Shown: positions 49,245 through 58,911, counted from the stretch's first letter. The stretch is DNA of 64,000 nucleotides from Lactobacillales bacterium (GCA_015059545.1 SVAG01000002.1:45654-109653), one strand, 5' to 3'. Numbers and translations: made by a program. Notes: generated by a model from the letters alone, not told the origin.

Positions 49245-49703
49245 TTATTTTGATTTAGTACTATTATTAATAGCATAATAATTTTTGTAATCAGATAATT
49301 TAACTTTTATAACATCAATAGGTTTTATATTTTCATGACATTTATATTGTATTGATCTACCATGATGTTCATAATTTTCATTGAATGGAACAACATAAAT
49401 AAATCCTTCAATATTATCATCAATATTAACATTATCCATTTTTATAAAAATTTTATCATTATCTGCATCATATCCCATTTCAAATTGACAATTAAGTTCC
49501 TCACTTAATTCTTTTATTTTATCTTGAAATGCATAAGCAGTTGCTACTATAAATGATGAAGTTAAAAAAACAGCAAAATCCTCATTATCTGGATTATTAT
49601 TTAAATCGTGTGCTTGTCTTTGTTCTAGTATTTTTAGTAATTTTGAACTACCATGAAATAAGTATTCGGGTTTTTGTAAATTATTATTTTCATATTTATT
49701 CAT
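49245..49703 (-). CDS. uncharacterised, ADP-ribosyltransferase-like pattern
   Basis: 152 aa. It begins with PEYLFHGSSKLLKILEQRQA and has FAVFLTSSFIVATAYAFQDKI, reminiscent of ART-type or DUF3990 toxin folds (HGS start strand, then LTSS...A..YA). No catalytic Glu can be assigned with confidence. The frame can be opened at 49754, but GGAG fits the ATG at 49703. It lies 25 nt after the DUF1016 nuclease at the end of the comEA-comEC unit. A role as effector or as a nuclease partner is guesswork. Confidence 0.5.
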   Translation of the reverse strand: MNKYENNNLQKPEYLFHGSSKLLKILEQRQAHDLNNNPDNEDFAVFLTSSFIVATAYAFQDKIKELSEELNCQFEMGYDADNDKIFIKMDNVNIDDNIEGFIYVVPFNENYEHHGRSIQYKCHENIKPIDVIKVKLSDYKNYYAINNSTKSK

Positions 49704-49728
49704 AATACTCAACTCCATAAATATTATA

Positions 49729-50613
49729 TCATACAATTTCATATTCTCTAGCAATTATCCTGTCATCTGAACAATATTTTATAACATACTCATTATCTTG
49801 TCTGCAAATTATTATACCTACTGTATTATTTTCTTCTATTGTTTTTATATTTTTGTCTATATAATTCATATAAGTCATAATTTGACCTGTATGCTTTTTC
49901 TTAAGTTCAGTAATTTTCAATTCAACTACTACATAGCATTTATACTTAATATTATAAAGTAATAAATCAATATAGTTATATTTATAATCCAATTTAATAG
50001 GATATTCACTTTTGATAAATGTGAATCCAACTCCTAATTCATCTAGAAAGTTTTCAATATCTTCTAAGATTAATTTTTGTAATATTTTTTCTGAGAATAT
50101 ATCATACTTATTACTATTTTTAATCAAAATTGGATTTTTTACGAAATCAACTACATTAGACACCTCTTGATTTATTATTTTATTTCTTGTATCTACCGGC
50201 AGCCTTTCATATTCATTAGATTTTATTTTATCACGAAGTTGCCTAACTGATAAATTGTTTATTTTTGTTAATTCTATATAATAATTTATCTTATCAATAT
50301 TTTTAAATGATAATAATTCACAATAATGTGACCAAGATAATTGTGCAGACACTGTCTGCACTTTTTCTTTTAACTCATAAAATCTTAGCATCAACCATAA
50401 ATTTCTCTTACTATAACCTTTTCCTAAATCATTTGTTAATCTCTTAGAATATTCTTTTATTATGCCTTCTCCATAATGACTACCAGCTTCATATAGCATT
50501 TTACCAACATTATAGTAAGTATTTAAATCGCTTTTGTTAATTGAATAATTCTTAACTTTTCTATTAATTTCATTGTTTATTAATTCATTTTTTATCTCAT
50601 TATAATAATTCAT
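49729..50613 (-). CDS. DUF1016 / YhcG-type PDDEXK nuclease-like protein
   Basis: 294 aa. N-terminal DUF1016 domain (about 25-150: YYNVGKMLYEAGSHYGEGIIKEYSKRLTNDLGKGYSKRNLWLM, SWSHYCELLS) and C-terminal nuclease domain (about 170-285) with FIKSEYPIKLDYKYNYIDLLLYN and CYVVVELKI, giving the D...ExK pattern of PDDEXK enzymes. YhcG-like proteins occur in defence and mobile DNA settings. The true start is ATG 50613, overlapping the comEC stop as ATGA, so its translation is coupled to the DNA uptake gene. Confidence 0.8.
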   Translation of the reverse strand: MNYYNEIKNELINNEINRKVKNYSINKSDLNTYYNVGKMLYEAGSHYGEGIIKEYSKRLTNDLGKGYSKRNLWLMLRFYELKEKVQTVSAQLSWSHYCELLSFKNIDKINYYIELTKINNLSVRQLRDKIKSNEYERLPVDTRNKIINQEVSNVVDFVKNPILIKNSNKYDIFSEKILQKLILEDIENFLDELGVGFTFIKSEYPIKLDYKYNYIDLLLYNIKYKCYVVVELKITELKKKHTGQIMTYMNYIDKNIKTIEENNTVGIIICRQDNEYVIKYCSDDRIIAREYEIV

Positions 50614-52670
50614 ATTACTCCTCTCTGTGGATTGCATATCTCAATTTTCAATCTATTATTTTTAATTTTAAACATAATACTTCCATACTGATCTGTTCTG
50701 TAAATTTTACTATCTTCTAAATTGTCTAAAACATTATCATTTGGATGCCCATACCTATTATTCTTACCTACACTAATAATTGAGTATTTAGGATTAACTT
50801 CATTAATAAACTCTTTACTTGAACTTGTCTTAGAACCATGATGCCCTACTTTTAAAACATCAATATCTTGTAGATTATATTTTTCTATTAAATCATTTTC
50901 TACGTCTATTCCAGCATCCCCCATAAATAAGAATTTATAATTATTTAATTCAGTATAAATGACAGATGAATCATCGTTTTCATTACCATAGTCTTTAGTC
51001 TGTAAAAAATATAACTTATTATTATCTATATTTAATTCTTTAATACAATAGTAATAAGGTATTTTCTTTTTATCTAAAACTTTTATTAAATCTTTTTCAA
51101 GTTCATTAAATTCACCACAATTAAATATTACTTTTTCTATTTTAAAATTATTTACTAAATTAATTGCTTCACCCATGTGGTCGTAGTCGCCATGACTTAG
51201 TATTAAATAATCTAATTTTTTTATTCCTCTACTTTTTAAATAAGGAATTATTGTATTTATACCTAATGAATATGTATTTTTGTTATCATAATTTATTATT
51301 CCACCTGTATCTATAAGTACATTTTTATTATGTGGAAACTCTATTAGTAAAGAATCACCTTGTCCTACATCTATTGTTGTAATAAATATTTTTTTATTTA
51401 AATAATTAATATTATTATGAATTAATAAAGTTATTAAAATTAATAATAAATATTTATATTTTCTATTCATTAGTTTTCTTATTACAAATATTATTAATAT
51501 GTAATAAAATACACTAAATAAAATATTTATTTCTTTTAAAATTATATTAAATCTATTTATATTATTTAATATCATTATTAAATTTTCTTCTATACTAATA
51601 AATATATTAAGTAATGGATTTAATAAAGGTATAAAGAATGTTAGTAATGATAAAGGAAATATTATTATTGATATAAATGGTACAAATATAACATTTATTA
51701 ACGGGCTAAGTAAATTTATTTCATTATTGTTATTTATCATAATTGGTATACTTATTAAAAAAGATATTAGAGATATCATAAATATTTTTATAAAATAGTT
51801 TTTATAATTATTTGTAATTTTTCCAAATATAATAAGTGATATACTTACTAAAAAACTTAAAACAAACCCTATATTATAAATATAATATGGATTAATAAGT
51901 AGCATCACATCTAATATTAATAATATACATATTAATGGATTTATTTTTAAATTAAATAATTTATTAATTGATAATAAAATAAAAAGAAAAGTTGCTCTTA
52001 TAACTGAAGGTGTAAAATTAGTTAAAAACATATAAAAGATTAAAAATGAAAATATTAATATATTAATTACATATTTATTTTTAAAAACTTTTTTTAATAT
52101 AAAAAGTATAAATGTTGATAGATATGTTATATGCATTCCTGATACAGAAAATAAATGACTTATACCATTATTTCTATATGATAGTTTTACATCATCTTCT
52201 ATATAATTATTGTCTCCTAATATAAATGTATATAAATAATTGTTATCTATTTTATTTATTCTATCTATTATTTTATTTTTAATTTTATATTTTAATTTAT
52301 CATTATCTTTTATTTTAGTTATTTTATCTGCTTTAAATGTATAATAAATATTTTTACTTTTTAAATATTTATTATAATTAAATAAATTAAAATTCGTATT
52401 AATAGAAGGTATTTTAAATGTACCTTCTATTTTTATATAATCACCTAATTTTAAATTTAAATTAGTATCATAATAATTTACTAATACTTTTTCTTTTCCA
52501 ATTAATTCTATTTCTGTTTTAGTATCTGTTATTTTTATATTATTTATATAACCTGTTATAGTAGTTTCATTTATGTTATATTTTGTTTTATATATATTAT
52601 TACTTGTTATATAAAATACATATATAAATACAATTAAACTAAATAGTAATATAATCCTTAATTTTTTCAA
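50610..52670 (-). CDS. comEC: ComEC/Rec2 DNA uptake channel protein
   Basis: Membrane channel for DNA uptake. N-terminal OB-like domain (about 40-120), Competence membrane domain (about 150-410; SHLFSVSGMHITYLS, PSVIRATFLFILL) and C-terminal metallo-beta-lactamase-like nuclease domain (about 425-686; TIDVGQGDSLLIEF, LIDTGG, LSHGDYDHMG, VGHHGSKTSSS). The frame begins at GTG 52682, part of an AGGTG, and the TTG at 52670 has better spacing; both overlap the comEA end. Stop is TGA, inside ATGA with the next gene. Confidence 0.92.
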   Translation of the reverse strand: MKKLRIILLFSLIVFIYVFYITSNNIYKTKYNINETTITGYINNIKITDTKTEIELIGKEKVLVNYYDTNLNLKLGDYIKIEGTFKIPSINTNFNLFNYNKYLKSKNIYYTFKADKITKIKDNDKLKYKIKNKIIDRINKIDNNYLYTFILGDNNYIEDDVKLSYRNNGISHLFSVSGMHITYLSTFILFILKKVFKNKYVINILIFSFLIFYMFLTNFTPSVIRATFLFILLSINKLFNLKINPLICILLILDVMLLINPYYIYNIGFVLSFLVSISLIIFGKITNNYKNYFIKIFMISLISFLISIPIMINNNNEINLLSPLINVIFVPFISIIIFPLSLLTFFIPLLNPLLNIFISIEENLIMILNNINRFNIILKEINILFSVFYYILIIFVIRKLMNRKYKYLLLILITLLIHNNINYLNKKIFITTIDVGQGDSLLIEFPHNKNVLIDTGGIINYDNKNTYSLGINTIIPYLKSRGIKKLDYLILSHGDYDHMGEAINLVNNFKIEKVIFNCGEFNELEKDLIKVLDKKKIPYYYCIKELNIDNNKLYFLQTKDYGNENDDSSVIYTELNNYKFLFMGDAGIDVENDLIEKYNLQDIDVLKVGHHGSKTSSSKEFINEVNPKYSIISVGKNNRYGHPNDNVLDNLEDSKIYRTDQYGSIMFKIKNNRLKIEICNPQRGVI

Positions 52671-53421
52671 ATAAAGAATCACCTATTCCACTTACATTTT
52701 TTATATCTTCTATTTTAGTAAATTTATTTTCTTTTCTATATTCAATTATTGATTTTGCTTTAGATTCACCTACACCTTTTATAGTTTGTAATTCATCTAT
52801 AGTAGCTATATTAATATTTATTAATTTATTTTCTTCATTACTTTCTTTTTCAGACTCTTCTACTTTATTATTTTCTTCAGACTCATTATTTTCTTTTAAA
52901 GATTCTTCTTTAGTATTTTCTAATTCATTTGTTACAGTATCTTTTTCTTCTATACAAGCATCATTTATTGTGTTAGGACATACACATTCTTTTTCTATGA
53001 TTTCATATTTTATTATTTCTTTTATCTTTTCTTCTTTTAAACTTTTTTCATATTCTTCTATTTCTTTTTTACTATAAATTATAATAACCATTTCATCTTT
53101 TATTTTTTTACTTAAATTTATGTAATTAGTATTCGCATCTTTTGTAAGGCCACCTGCTAATTTAATTACATCATTTATCCTTTTATTTTCTTCAAGTTCA
53201 TATATACCAGGATTTTTTACCTGTCCTTTTATTTCTACAATATAATTATTTTTTTCTTCTTCTACTATAACTTTTTCTTCTTCTTTTACTATTTTATTTT
53301 TATTTTCTTTTGTTGTTTTATTTCCATATACAAATCCTATTATAATTATTAAAGCAATAATTATAACAATTAATACACCTATAATATAATCTCTTATTTT
53401 TTCTTTTTGTTCTTCTGTCAT
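52639..53421 (-). CDS. comEA: ComEA, competence DNA receptor
   Basis: Membrane-bound dsDNA receptor for transformation. One transmembrane helix (12-32), an SLBB domain (about 57-115: YIVEIKGQVKNPGIYEL, RINDVIKLAGGLT), an acidic Glu/Asn-rich linker with two cysteines (CVCP; about 130-195) and a C-terminal helix-hairpin-helix pair (INIATIDELQTIKGVGESKAKSII, FTKIEDIKNVSGIG). Overlaps comEC by up to 44 nt. Confidence 0.92.
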   Translation of the reverse strand: MTEEQKEKIRDYIIGVLIVIIIALIIIIGFVYGNKTTKENKNKIVKEEEKVIVEEEKNNYIVEIKGQVKNPGIYELEENKRINDVIKLAGGLTKDANTNYINLSKKIKDEMVIIIYSKKEIEEYEKSLKEEKIKEIIKYEIIEKECVCPNTINDACIEEKDTVTNELENTKEESLKENNESEENNKVEESEKESNEENKLININIATIDELQTIKGVGESKAKSIIEYRKENKFTKIEDIKNVSGIGDSLFEKIKDYITI

Positions 53422-53471
53422 ATTTATCCCTTTCTAAAAAAAGCTTCTTCACTTATATAATACATTTTATT

Positions 53472-53502
53472 TTTTATAAACCCTTTTAAATAACAAAAAA
53501 AA
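53472..53502. repeat. dispersed 31-nt repeat, copy 2
   Basis: 30/31 identical to 7404-7434. Lies upstream of comEA, directly after the rseP terminator hairpin in minus-strand order. Confidence 0.6.
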
Positions 53503-53526
53503 TAGAAAACGTTTTGTTTCCTATTT
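53495..53526 (-). terminator. terminator of rseP
   Basis: AAATAGG-type arms (about 53500-53505 and 53521-53526 with inner AAAC/GTTT pairs) and a T8 run on the minus strand. Confidence 0.65.
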
Positions 53527-54561
53527 AAATAATCTTACTATATCATTAAATGTTATAACAACCATTAATACCATTAGTAATACAAGTCCAATTGCATGAA
53601 TTGTATTTTCTACTTTTGGATTTACTTTTTTCTTTCTTATTTTTTCTATTATTAAGAATAAAGCTCTTCCACCATCAAATGCTGGTATAGGTATTAAGTT
53701 AATAAATCCAACATTAATACATAAATAAGCAATTAAATAAATTATACTTATAAGACCTGCTTTAGCACTTTCTCCTACTACATTATAAATTCCAACTGGT
53801 CCTGATAAACTATCTAAACTTAATGTTCCAGTTATTAAGTAGAATATTATTTTTACCATTTGTTCTACTAAATCAAATGTTTTAGTAAAAGCATATTTTA
53901 AAGATGGAAGTATTCCTTTTTCTACCTTGTTTTCTAAAGCCATTCCATATTTATAAGCAGTTTCACCATCTACTTTTACTTTTTTAGGTTTTATTTTTAT
54001 TACTTCTACTTCTTTATTTTGATGTTCTACTGTTAAATTAATTGTTTTTCCATTATTAACTGTAAGTTCAAGCATTAGCATATCTTGATTTCTAACTTTT
54101 TTACCATTTACTTTTAATATTTTATCTCCTGATTGTATATTAGTTTCACTTATTGGAAATCCTTCACTTGTTTCACTAATATAGTTTTTATTAGTAGGAG
54201 CTCCTGTATTTAAAGCTACTATAAATAGTAATATGATAGCTAAAATAAAATTAAACATTACTCCAGCTATGACTGTTAAAAATCTTTGTAACCATGTTTT
54301 ATTATACATTTGTTTTTCTTCTGGTACATTTTTATCTACTTCAATATCTTCACCAGCCATTGAAACAAATCCACCTATTGGAAATAATCTTATTGAATAT
54401 TCTGTTTCATCATTTTTTCTTTTGAATTTAAATAGTCTAGGTCCCATACCAATTGAAAATTCATATACATATATACCTGCACGTTTTGCAAATATAAAGT
54501 GTCCTAATTCATGAATTAAAACTGTTATTCCTAGTACTAATATAAAATATATTAATGTCAT
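53521..54561 (-). CDS. rseP: site-2 protease RseP/RasP
   Basis: Intramembrane zinc protease that cuts anti-sigma factors and signal peptide remnants. HELGH at residues 17-21 inside the first helix, a PDZ domain (about 120-195: SGDKILKVNGKKV), and the C-terminal NLIPIPAFDGGRALF with the third zinc ligand Asp. Four transmembrane helices and 346 aa match the family. It follows cdsA, but dxr, often between them, is absent. Confidence 0.95.
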   Translation of the reverse strand: MTLIYFILVLGITVLIHELGHFIFAKRAGIYVYEFSIGMGPRLFKFKRKNDETEYSIRLFPIGGFVSMAGEDIEVDKNVPEEKQMYNKTWLQRFLTVIAGVMFNFILAIILLFIVALNTGAPTNKNYISETSEGFPISETNIQSGDKILKVNGKKVRNQDMLMLELTVNNGKTINLTVEHQNKEVEVIKIKPKKVKVDGETAYKYGMALENKVEKGILPSLKYAFTKTFDLVEQMVKIIFYLITGTLSLDSLSGPVGIYNVVGESAKAGLISIIYLIAYLCINVGFINLIPIPAFDGGRALFLIIEKIRKKKVNPKVENTIHAIGLVLLMVLMVVITFNDIVRLFK

Positions 54562-54570
54562 GTTTGCCTC

Positions 54571-55371
54571 CTATATAATTGATACAAAAAACATAAATCC
54601 TAATACTACGAATATAATACTATCTAATCTATCTAATATTCCACCATGTCCTGGCATAATATTTGAAAAATCTTTTTTACCATAATATCTTTTAATTGCT
54701 GAGAAGAATAAATCTCCAAATTGTCCTAATATTGATAAGAATAATGTCATTAATACTACAACATATATTGGTAGATTTGGATCTATTACTGTTAAGTAGT
54801 AGCAACTTCCAATAAATGTTCCAAATACTGTTCCACCTATTGTTCCTTCCCATGTTTTATTTGGTGATATTTCTTCTAATAATTTATGTTTTCCTATAAA
54901 TTTTCCTGTTAAATAAGCATATGTATCTGTAATAACTGTTATTAAAAATAAATATATAATTAATGATAATCCTATATTTCTAATTAATATCATAAGTGAG
55001 AATGATATTCCTAAGAAAAATATTCCACCTATTAAATAAAATGCATCTACAATACTATATAAACTTCTATCATGATATAAAACTGTTGGTATTGTAAATA
55101 CTAAGAATAATCCTGCGATTATGCGATAGTCTATACTAAATAATATGTCTTTATTTGTAATATTTGTAAGTACAAATAAAGTTAATAATACATATGATAT
55201 AAACGATATAAATGCTGGTAATTCTTTTTTTATTTGTTTTATACTTAAAAATTCTTTAAGCGCTAATACAGATAATACTAAGATTGCTATATTATATACT
55301 GTTCCACCTATTATAAATATTGGAATAAATATAGCTAGTGCTACTATTGCACTAATTGCTCTTTCCATCAT
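54571..55371 (-). CDS. cdsA: phosphatidate cytidylyltransferase
   Basis: Makes CDP-diacylglycerol from phosphatidate and CTP. About eight transmembrane helices and the C-terminal signature SPNKTWEGTIGG...QFGDLFFSAIKRYYGKKDFSNIMPGHGGILDRLDS. The GGAGG site and start lie inside the uppS end (20-nt overlap). Confidence 0.96.
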   Translation of the reverse strand: MMERAISAIVALAIFIPIFIIGGTVYNIAILVLSVLALKEFLSIKQIKKELPAFISFISYVLLTLFVLTNITNKDILFSIDYRIIAGLFLVFTIPTVLYHDRSLYSIVDAFYLIGGIFFLGISFSLMILIRNIGLSLIIYLFLITVITDTYAYLTGKFIGKHKLLEEISPNKTWEGTIGGTVFGTFIGSCYYLTVIDPNLPIYVVVLMTLFLSILGQFGDLFFSAIKRYYGKKDFSNIMPGHGGILDRLDSIIFVVLGFMFFVSII

Positions 55372-56083
55372 AATTTATACCTCCAAATCTACGATCACGA
55401 CTTGTATATTCTATTAAAGCTTTATCAAATTCTTTTTCATTAAAATCTGGAAAATGAACATTTGGAAAATAGAATTCTGCATATGAATTTTGCCATAACA
55501 TAAAATTACTTAGTCTCATTTCCCCACTTGTTCTAATTAAAAAATCAATTGGTTCTAAATCTTGATACATATTTTTTCCTACTAATTCTTCATCTATTTC
55601 ATCAATACTTATTTTTTCTTCTTTAACAAGTTTTGCTATTTTTTTAGTCATATCTGTTATTTCAGTATGTCCACCATAATTTAAACAGATATTTAAAATT
55701 CCTTTTGTATTATTTTTAGTTAAATCTGCTATATAATCCATAGCATTCAATACATCTTTTCTTAAATTTTCTCTTCTTCCTGAAAAAATTACTTTAACAT
55801 TATTTTCTACAAAGTATTTGGCATCACTTTTAAATTTTTTGACTACTAAATTCATTAAATATCCTACTTCTTCTTCACTTCTTTTGAAGTTTTCTGTTGA
55901 AAACACATAAAGACTTAATACTTTTACTCCAGTACCTAGTATATGAATACTTAATTTTTTTAAGTTATCATATCCAGCCTTATGTCCTTCACTTCTATTT
56001 AATCCTCTATTTTGTGCCCATCTACCATTTCCATCTAGTATTATTCCTACATGATTAGGTATTTTTAAATTTGTATATTCCAT
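55352..56083 (-). CDS. uppS: undecaprenyl diphosphate synthase
   Basis: cis-Prenyltransferase making the C55 carrier for cell-wall synthesis. GIILDGNGRWAQNRG with the catalytic Asp (about residue 18), YVFSTENFKRSEEEV and the C-terminal RTSGEMRLSNFMLWQNSYAEFYF and RDRRFGG. 243 aa is typical. First gene of uppS-cdsA-rseP. Confidence 0.97.
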   Translation of the reverse strand: MEYTNLKIPNHVGIILDGNGRWAQNRGLNRSEGHKAGYDNLKKLSIHILGTGVKVLSLYVFSTENFKRSEEEVGYLMNLVVKKFKSDAKYFVENNVKVIFSGRRENLRKDVLNAMDYIADLTKNNTKGILNICLNYGGHTEITDMTKKIAKLVKEEKISIDEIDEELVGKNMYQDLEPIDFLIRTSGEMRLSNFMLWQNSYAEFYFPNVHFPDFNEKEFDKALIEYTSRDRRFGGINYDGKSN

Positions 56084-56140
56084 GCTATACTCCTTATCTA
56101 CATTATAATTATATTATAAATTACTACTTTATACAAGAAA

Positions 56141-57214
56141 TTATTTTTCTCTTGTTTTTAAGTATATAACAAAATATTTTAATATTTCTTTATCTTCTTC
56201 TTTTATCCAATTTAAGTTTTCTATTAATTCTAATGCTTCACTATATAATTTATCTACCATACCAGTTGCATATAAATAAGCTCCACTATCTTTAAATATT
56301 TGTTTTACTTCTTCTAATTCTTGATTAGTAACTTTTTTACCATATAATTTAATTAATTTATCATAATATTCTTTATTATTTTTTGTATAACTATATAATA
56401 AAGTTTGTTTAAATTCTTCTATATCTGAACCTACATTTTTTCCTAATTTATTATTATCACTATAAATACCTAATAAATCATCTTGTATTTGAAATGCTGT
56501 TCCTATTTTTAATCCGATATTTTCTATTTCTTGTAATTCTTCCTTATTAGTTCCAGCAAGTATTAAACCTAATGATAATGGTCCAATTATTGTATAATAA
56601 GCTGTTTTAAGTTTATATATAAGCATTATATTTTCTTCTAAATTATCGGTTAATAAGTTGTTTTTTTCTAAAAATGGAAGCGTTACATCTATAATTTCTC
56701 CTTTTATAGTTTTAAGTACTATATCATTAAAATAGATTAAAACATCTCCTAATTTTGAATCATCTTTATAGTTTTTAGCAATCATTTGATTTGCTTCATA
56801 AAGACCTAAATCACCCATACATATAGCAATTGATTCTCCTATTTTTTTTGAATTTAAATCATTTGTTAACTCCTTATATTTATTATAATTATATGAATGA
56901 ATAGTTGTTTTTCCTCTTCTTAAATCATCATTATCAATGATATCATCATGTACTAAAATTGCAGTTTGAAATATTTCGAACGCTAATGATAATGGATAAC
57001 TATATTCTGTATTTTCACATTTTAATTTATATCCTAAATTAACAAGTGTTCCTCTAATTAATTTTCCATCACTATTTAAATTAGTAAAAACATCTATATT
57101 TTCTTTTAACAAATTATTTGTTTCTACTTTTAATCCGTTATTATATTCTTCTAATTTTTTATTTAATTTTTCTTTTACTTCTTTATAATATTTTAAAAAT
57201 CTATTTTCATTCAT
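56141..57214 (-). CDS. trans-polyprenyl diphosphate synthase
   Basis: Isoprenyl chain synthase with the first Asp-rich motif in LVHDDIIDNDDLRRGKTTIHS (about residues 91-111) and a second in QIQDDLLGIYSD (about 245-256). 357 aa is longer than IspA-type farnesyl synthases (about 295 aa) and nearer to medium/long-chain enzymes, but chain length cannot be read. With uppS next to it, it probably supplies farnesyl or longer diphosphate. AGGTG precedes the ATG. Confidence 0.85.
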   Translation of the reverse strand: MNENRFLKYYKEVKEKLNKKLEEYNNGLKVETNNLLKENIDVFTNLNSDGKLIRGTLVNLGYKLKCENTEYSYPLSLAFEIFQTAILVHDDIIDNDDLRRGKTTIHSYNYNKYKELTNDLNSKKIGESIAICMGDLGLYEANQMIAKNYKDDSKLGDVLIYFNDIVLKTIKGEIIDVTLPFLEKNNLLTDNLEENIMLIYKLKTAYYTIIGPLSLGLILAGTNKEELQEIENIGLKIGTAFQIQDDLLGIYSDNNKLGKNVGSDIEEFKQTLLYSYTKNNKEYYDKLIKLYGKKVTNQELEEVKQIFKDSGAYLYATGMVDKLYSEALELIENLNWIKEEDKEILKYFVIYLKTREK

Positions 57215-57271
57215 CTACATTCACCTACTTAATATATTATATCAAATTTCATATATTTAATAAATAGATAA

Positions 57272-57300
57272 TTGACTATTAAATTTTTATAATGTAAAAT
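57272..57300 (+). promoter_or_regulatory. sigma-A promoter of the small export-like gene
   Basis: TTGACT (57272-57277), 17 bp, TAAAAT (57295-57300), 21 bp before the ATG at 57322. Confidence 0.65.
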
Positions 57301-57321
57301 GTTTTTGTTAGGAGAATTAAT

Positions 57322-57819
57322 ATGGTAGAAAATCTTGTAAATGTTTTTTTAGATTTATTTAATGGTTTAGATAAAAATTTAATAATATTTTTAATTTCTT
57401 GTATGCCAATACTAGAACTTAGAGGTGGATTAATTGCGGCAACTCTATTAGGATTAGATCCTATTAGTAGTTTCATAATTTGTTTTTTAGGTAATATCTT
57501 ACCTATTCCATTTATATTGAAATTTATTACACCATTATTTGACAAATTAAAGAAAACAAAACGTTTAAATAAAATCGTTACTAAATTAGAAGCTAAAGCA
57601 GATTCTAAAAGAGATAAAATAGAAAAATCAGAATTTATTGGACTATTATTATTTGTTGGAATTCCACTTCCAGGAACTGGAGCTTGGACAGGAAATTTAA
57701 TAGCTTGTATGATTAACATGGATAAGAAAAAAGCATTTATTGCTTCTACGTTAGGAGTTTTACTTGCAGGAATTATAATGATGATTGTTTCTTATGGATT
57801 AATAGGAAGTTTAATTTAA
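57322..57819 (+). CDS. small multidrug export-like (COG2426) membrane protein
   Basis: 165-aa membrane protein with about four helices; PILELRGGLIAA near residue 29 and FVGIPLPGTGAWTGNLIA near 111-128 are the two half-helix motifs of the COG2426 family. The transport substrate has not been established for the family. AGGAG precedes the ATG; it has its own promoter and terminator. Confidence 0.85.
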   Translation: MVENLVNVFLDLFNGLDKNLIIFLISCMPILELRGGLIAATLLGLDPISSFIICFLGNILPIPFILKFITPLFDKLKKTKRLNKIVTKLEAKADSKRDKIEKSEFIGLLLFVGIPLPGTGAWTGNLIACMINMDKKKAFIASTLGVLLAGIIMMIVSYGLIGSLI

Positions 57820-57847
57820 ATAAATTCAAATGAATTTATTTTTTTTT
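57818..57847 (+). terminator. terminator of the small export-like gene
   Basis: 11-bp arms (57818-57828, 57831-57841), AA loop and T9 run on the plus strand. Confidence 0.75.
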
Positions 57848-57895
57848 GATGTTTATAATAATAATGTAGTCTGCAAAAATATAGGAGATGAATTT

Positions 57896-58885
57896 ATGTT
57901 TTTAAAAAAATTTAAAAAATTATTCATTTCTATTCTTCTATCATTATTTATTATACCAATTAATACATTAGCCTATTCAGATTATATAATTGCAGGTGGA
58001 GAAAATATTGGAATATCAATAAATGGTAATGGTATTATAATTGTTGGAACTTATAAGGTAAATGGTAAAAATATAGCTTTAGATTCTAATTTAAAAATCG
58101 GTGATATTATTACAAAAGTTAATGATATTAAAATAGATAATATTAATGACATGACTACTATTTTAAATTCTATAAATGACGATAAAATAAAAATAACATA
58201 CACTAGAGATGATAAAGAAAAAAGTACATATTTAAGTCTTATAAAAAAAGATGGTGTTATTAAAACTGGACTTTATGTAAAAGATAGTATAACTGGTATT
58301 GGTACTTTAAGTTTTATCGATCCTAATACTAAAATATTCGGTGCTTTAGGTCATGAAGTCGCTGAAAAAAATACAGGAATTATTTTAGAAGTTAAAAATG
58401 GTAAAATATTTGAAAGTAGCGTTACTAATATAGATAGAAGTGAAAATGGAAGTCCTGGGGCTAAAGATGCTACTTTAAACACTAACAATATAAATGGTAC
58501 CATAAAAGAAAATACTAGAAATGGTATATTTGGTAAATATACTGATAAAATAAATGAAGATAAAAAATATAAAGTTGCACAAGTTTCTGATATCAAACTT
58601 GGTAAAGCTAAAATACTTACTGTTTTAAATGAAGATGATATAAAAGAATATGAGATAGAAATAATTAAAATTAATAAAAAAGATAAAACTAATAAAAGTA
58701 TGTTATTTAAAATAACTGATAAAGAACTTATTGATAAAACCGGTGGTATTGTTCAAGGTATGAGTGGTTCTCCTATTATTCAAGGTGAATATATAATAGG
58801 TGCTGTAACACATGTTGTTGTTAATAATCCTATTAATGGATATGGTATATTTATTACTAATATGTTAGAAGAAGCAGAAAATTAA
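57896..58885 (+). CDS. spoIVB: SpoIVB, sporulation signalling serine protease
   Basis: Forespore-secreted S55 peptidase that triggers pro-sigma-K processing. Start ATG 57896 after AGGAG (the frame opens earlier). N-terminal membrane/signal helix (10-27), PDZ domain (about 60-115: LKIGDIITKVNDIKIDN), then the peptidase core with His153 in ALGHEV and Ser near 290 in GIVQGMSGSPIIQ. 329 aa; B. subtilis SpoIVB is about 425 aa, so this is a shorter form. With spoIIIAH and gerE it shows late sporulation functions in this genome. Confidence 0.9.
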   Translation: MFLKKFKKLFISILLSLFIIPINTLAYSDYIIAGGENIGISINGNGIIIVGTYKVNGKNIALDSNLKIGDIITKVNDIKIDNINDMTTILNSINDDKIKITYTRDDKEKSTYLSLIKKDGVIKTGLYVKDSITGIGTLSFIDPNTKIFGALGHEVAEKNTGIILEVKNGKIFESSVTNIDRSENGSPGAKDATLNTNNINGTIKENTRNGIFGKYTDKINEDKKYKVAQVSDIKLGKAKILTVLNEDDIKEYEIEIIKINKKDKTNKSMLFKITDKELIDKTGGIVQGMSGSPIIQGEYIIGAVTHVVVNNPINGYGIFITNMLEEAEN

Positions 58886-58905
58886 AAGAGACTTAAAGTC
58901 TCTTT
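58885..58905. terminator. bidirectional terminator spoIVB / surface protein
   Basis: Perfect 10-bp arms (58885-58894, 58896-58905) around one base, with T run on the plus strand and A/T on the other. Confidence 0.8.
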
Positions 58906-58911
58906 TTTTGA

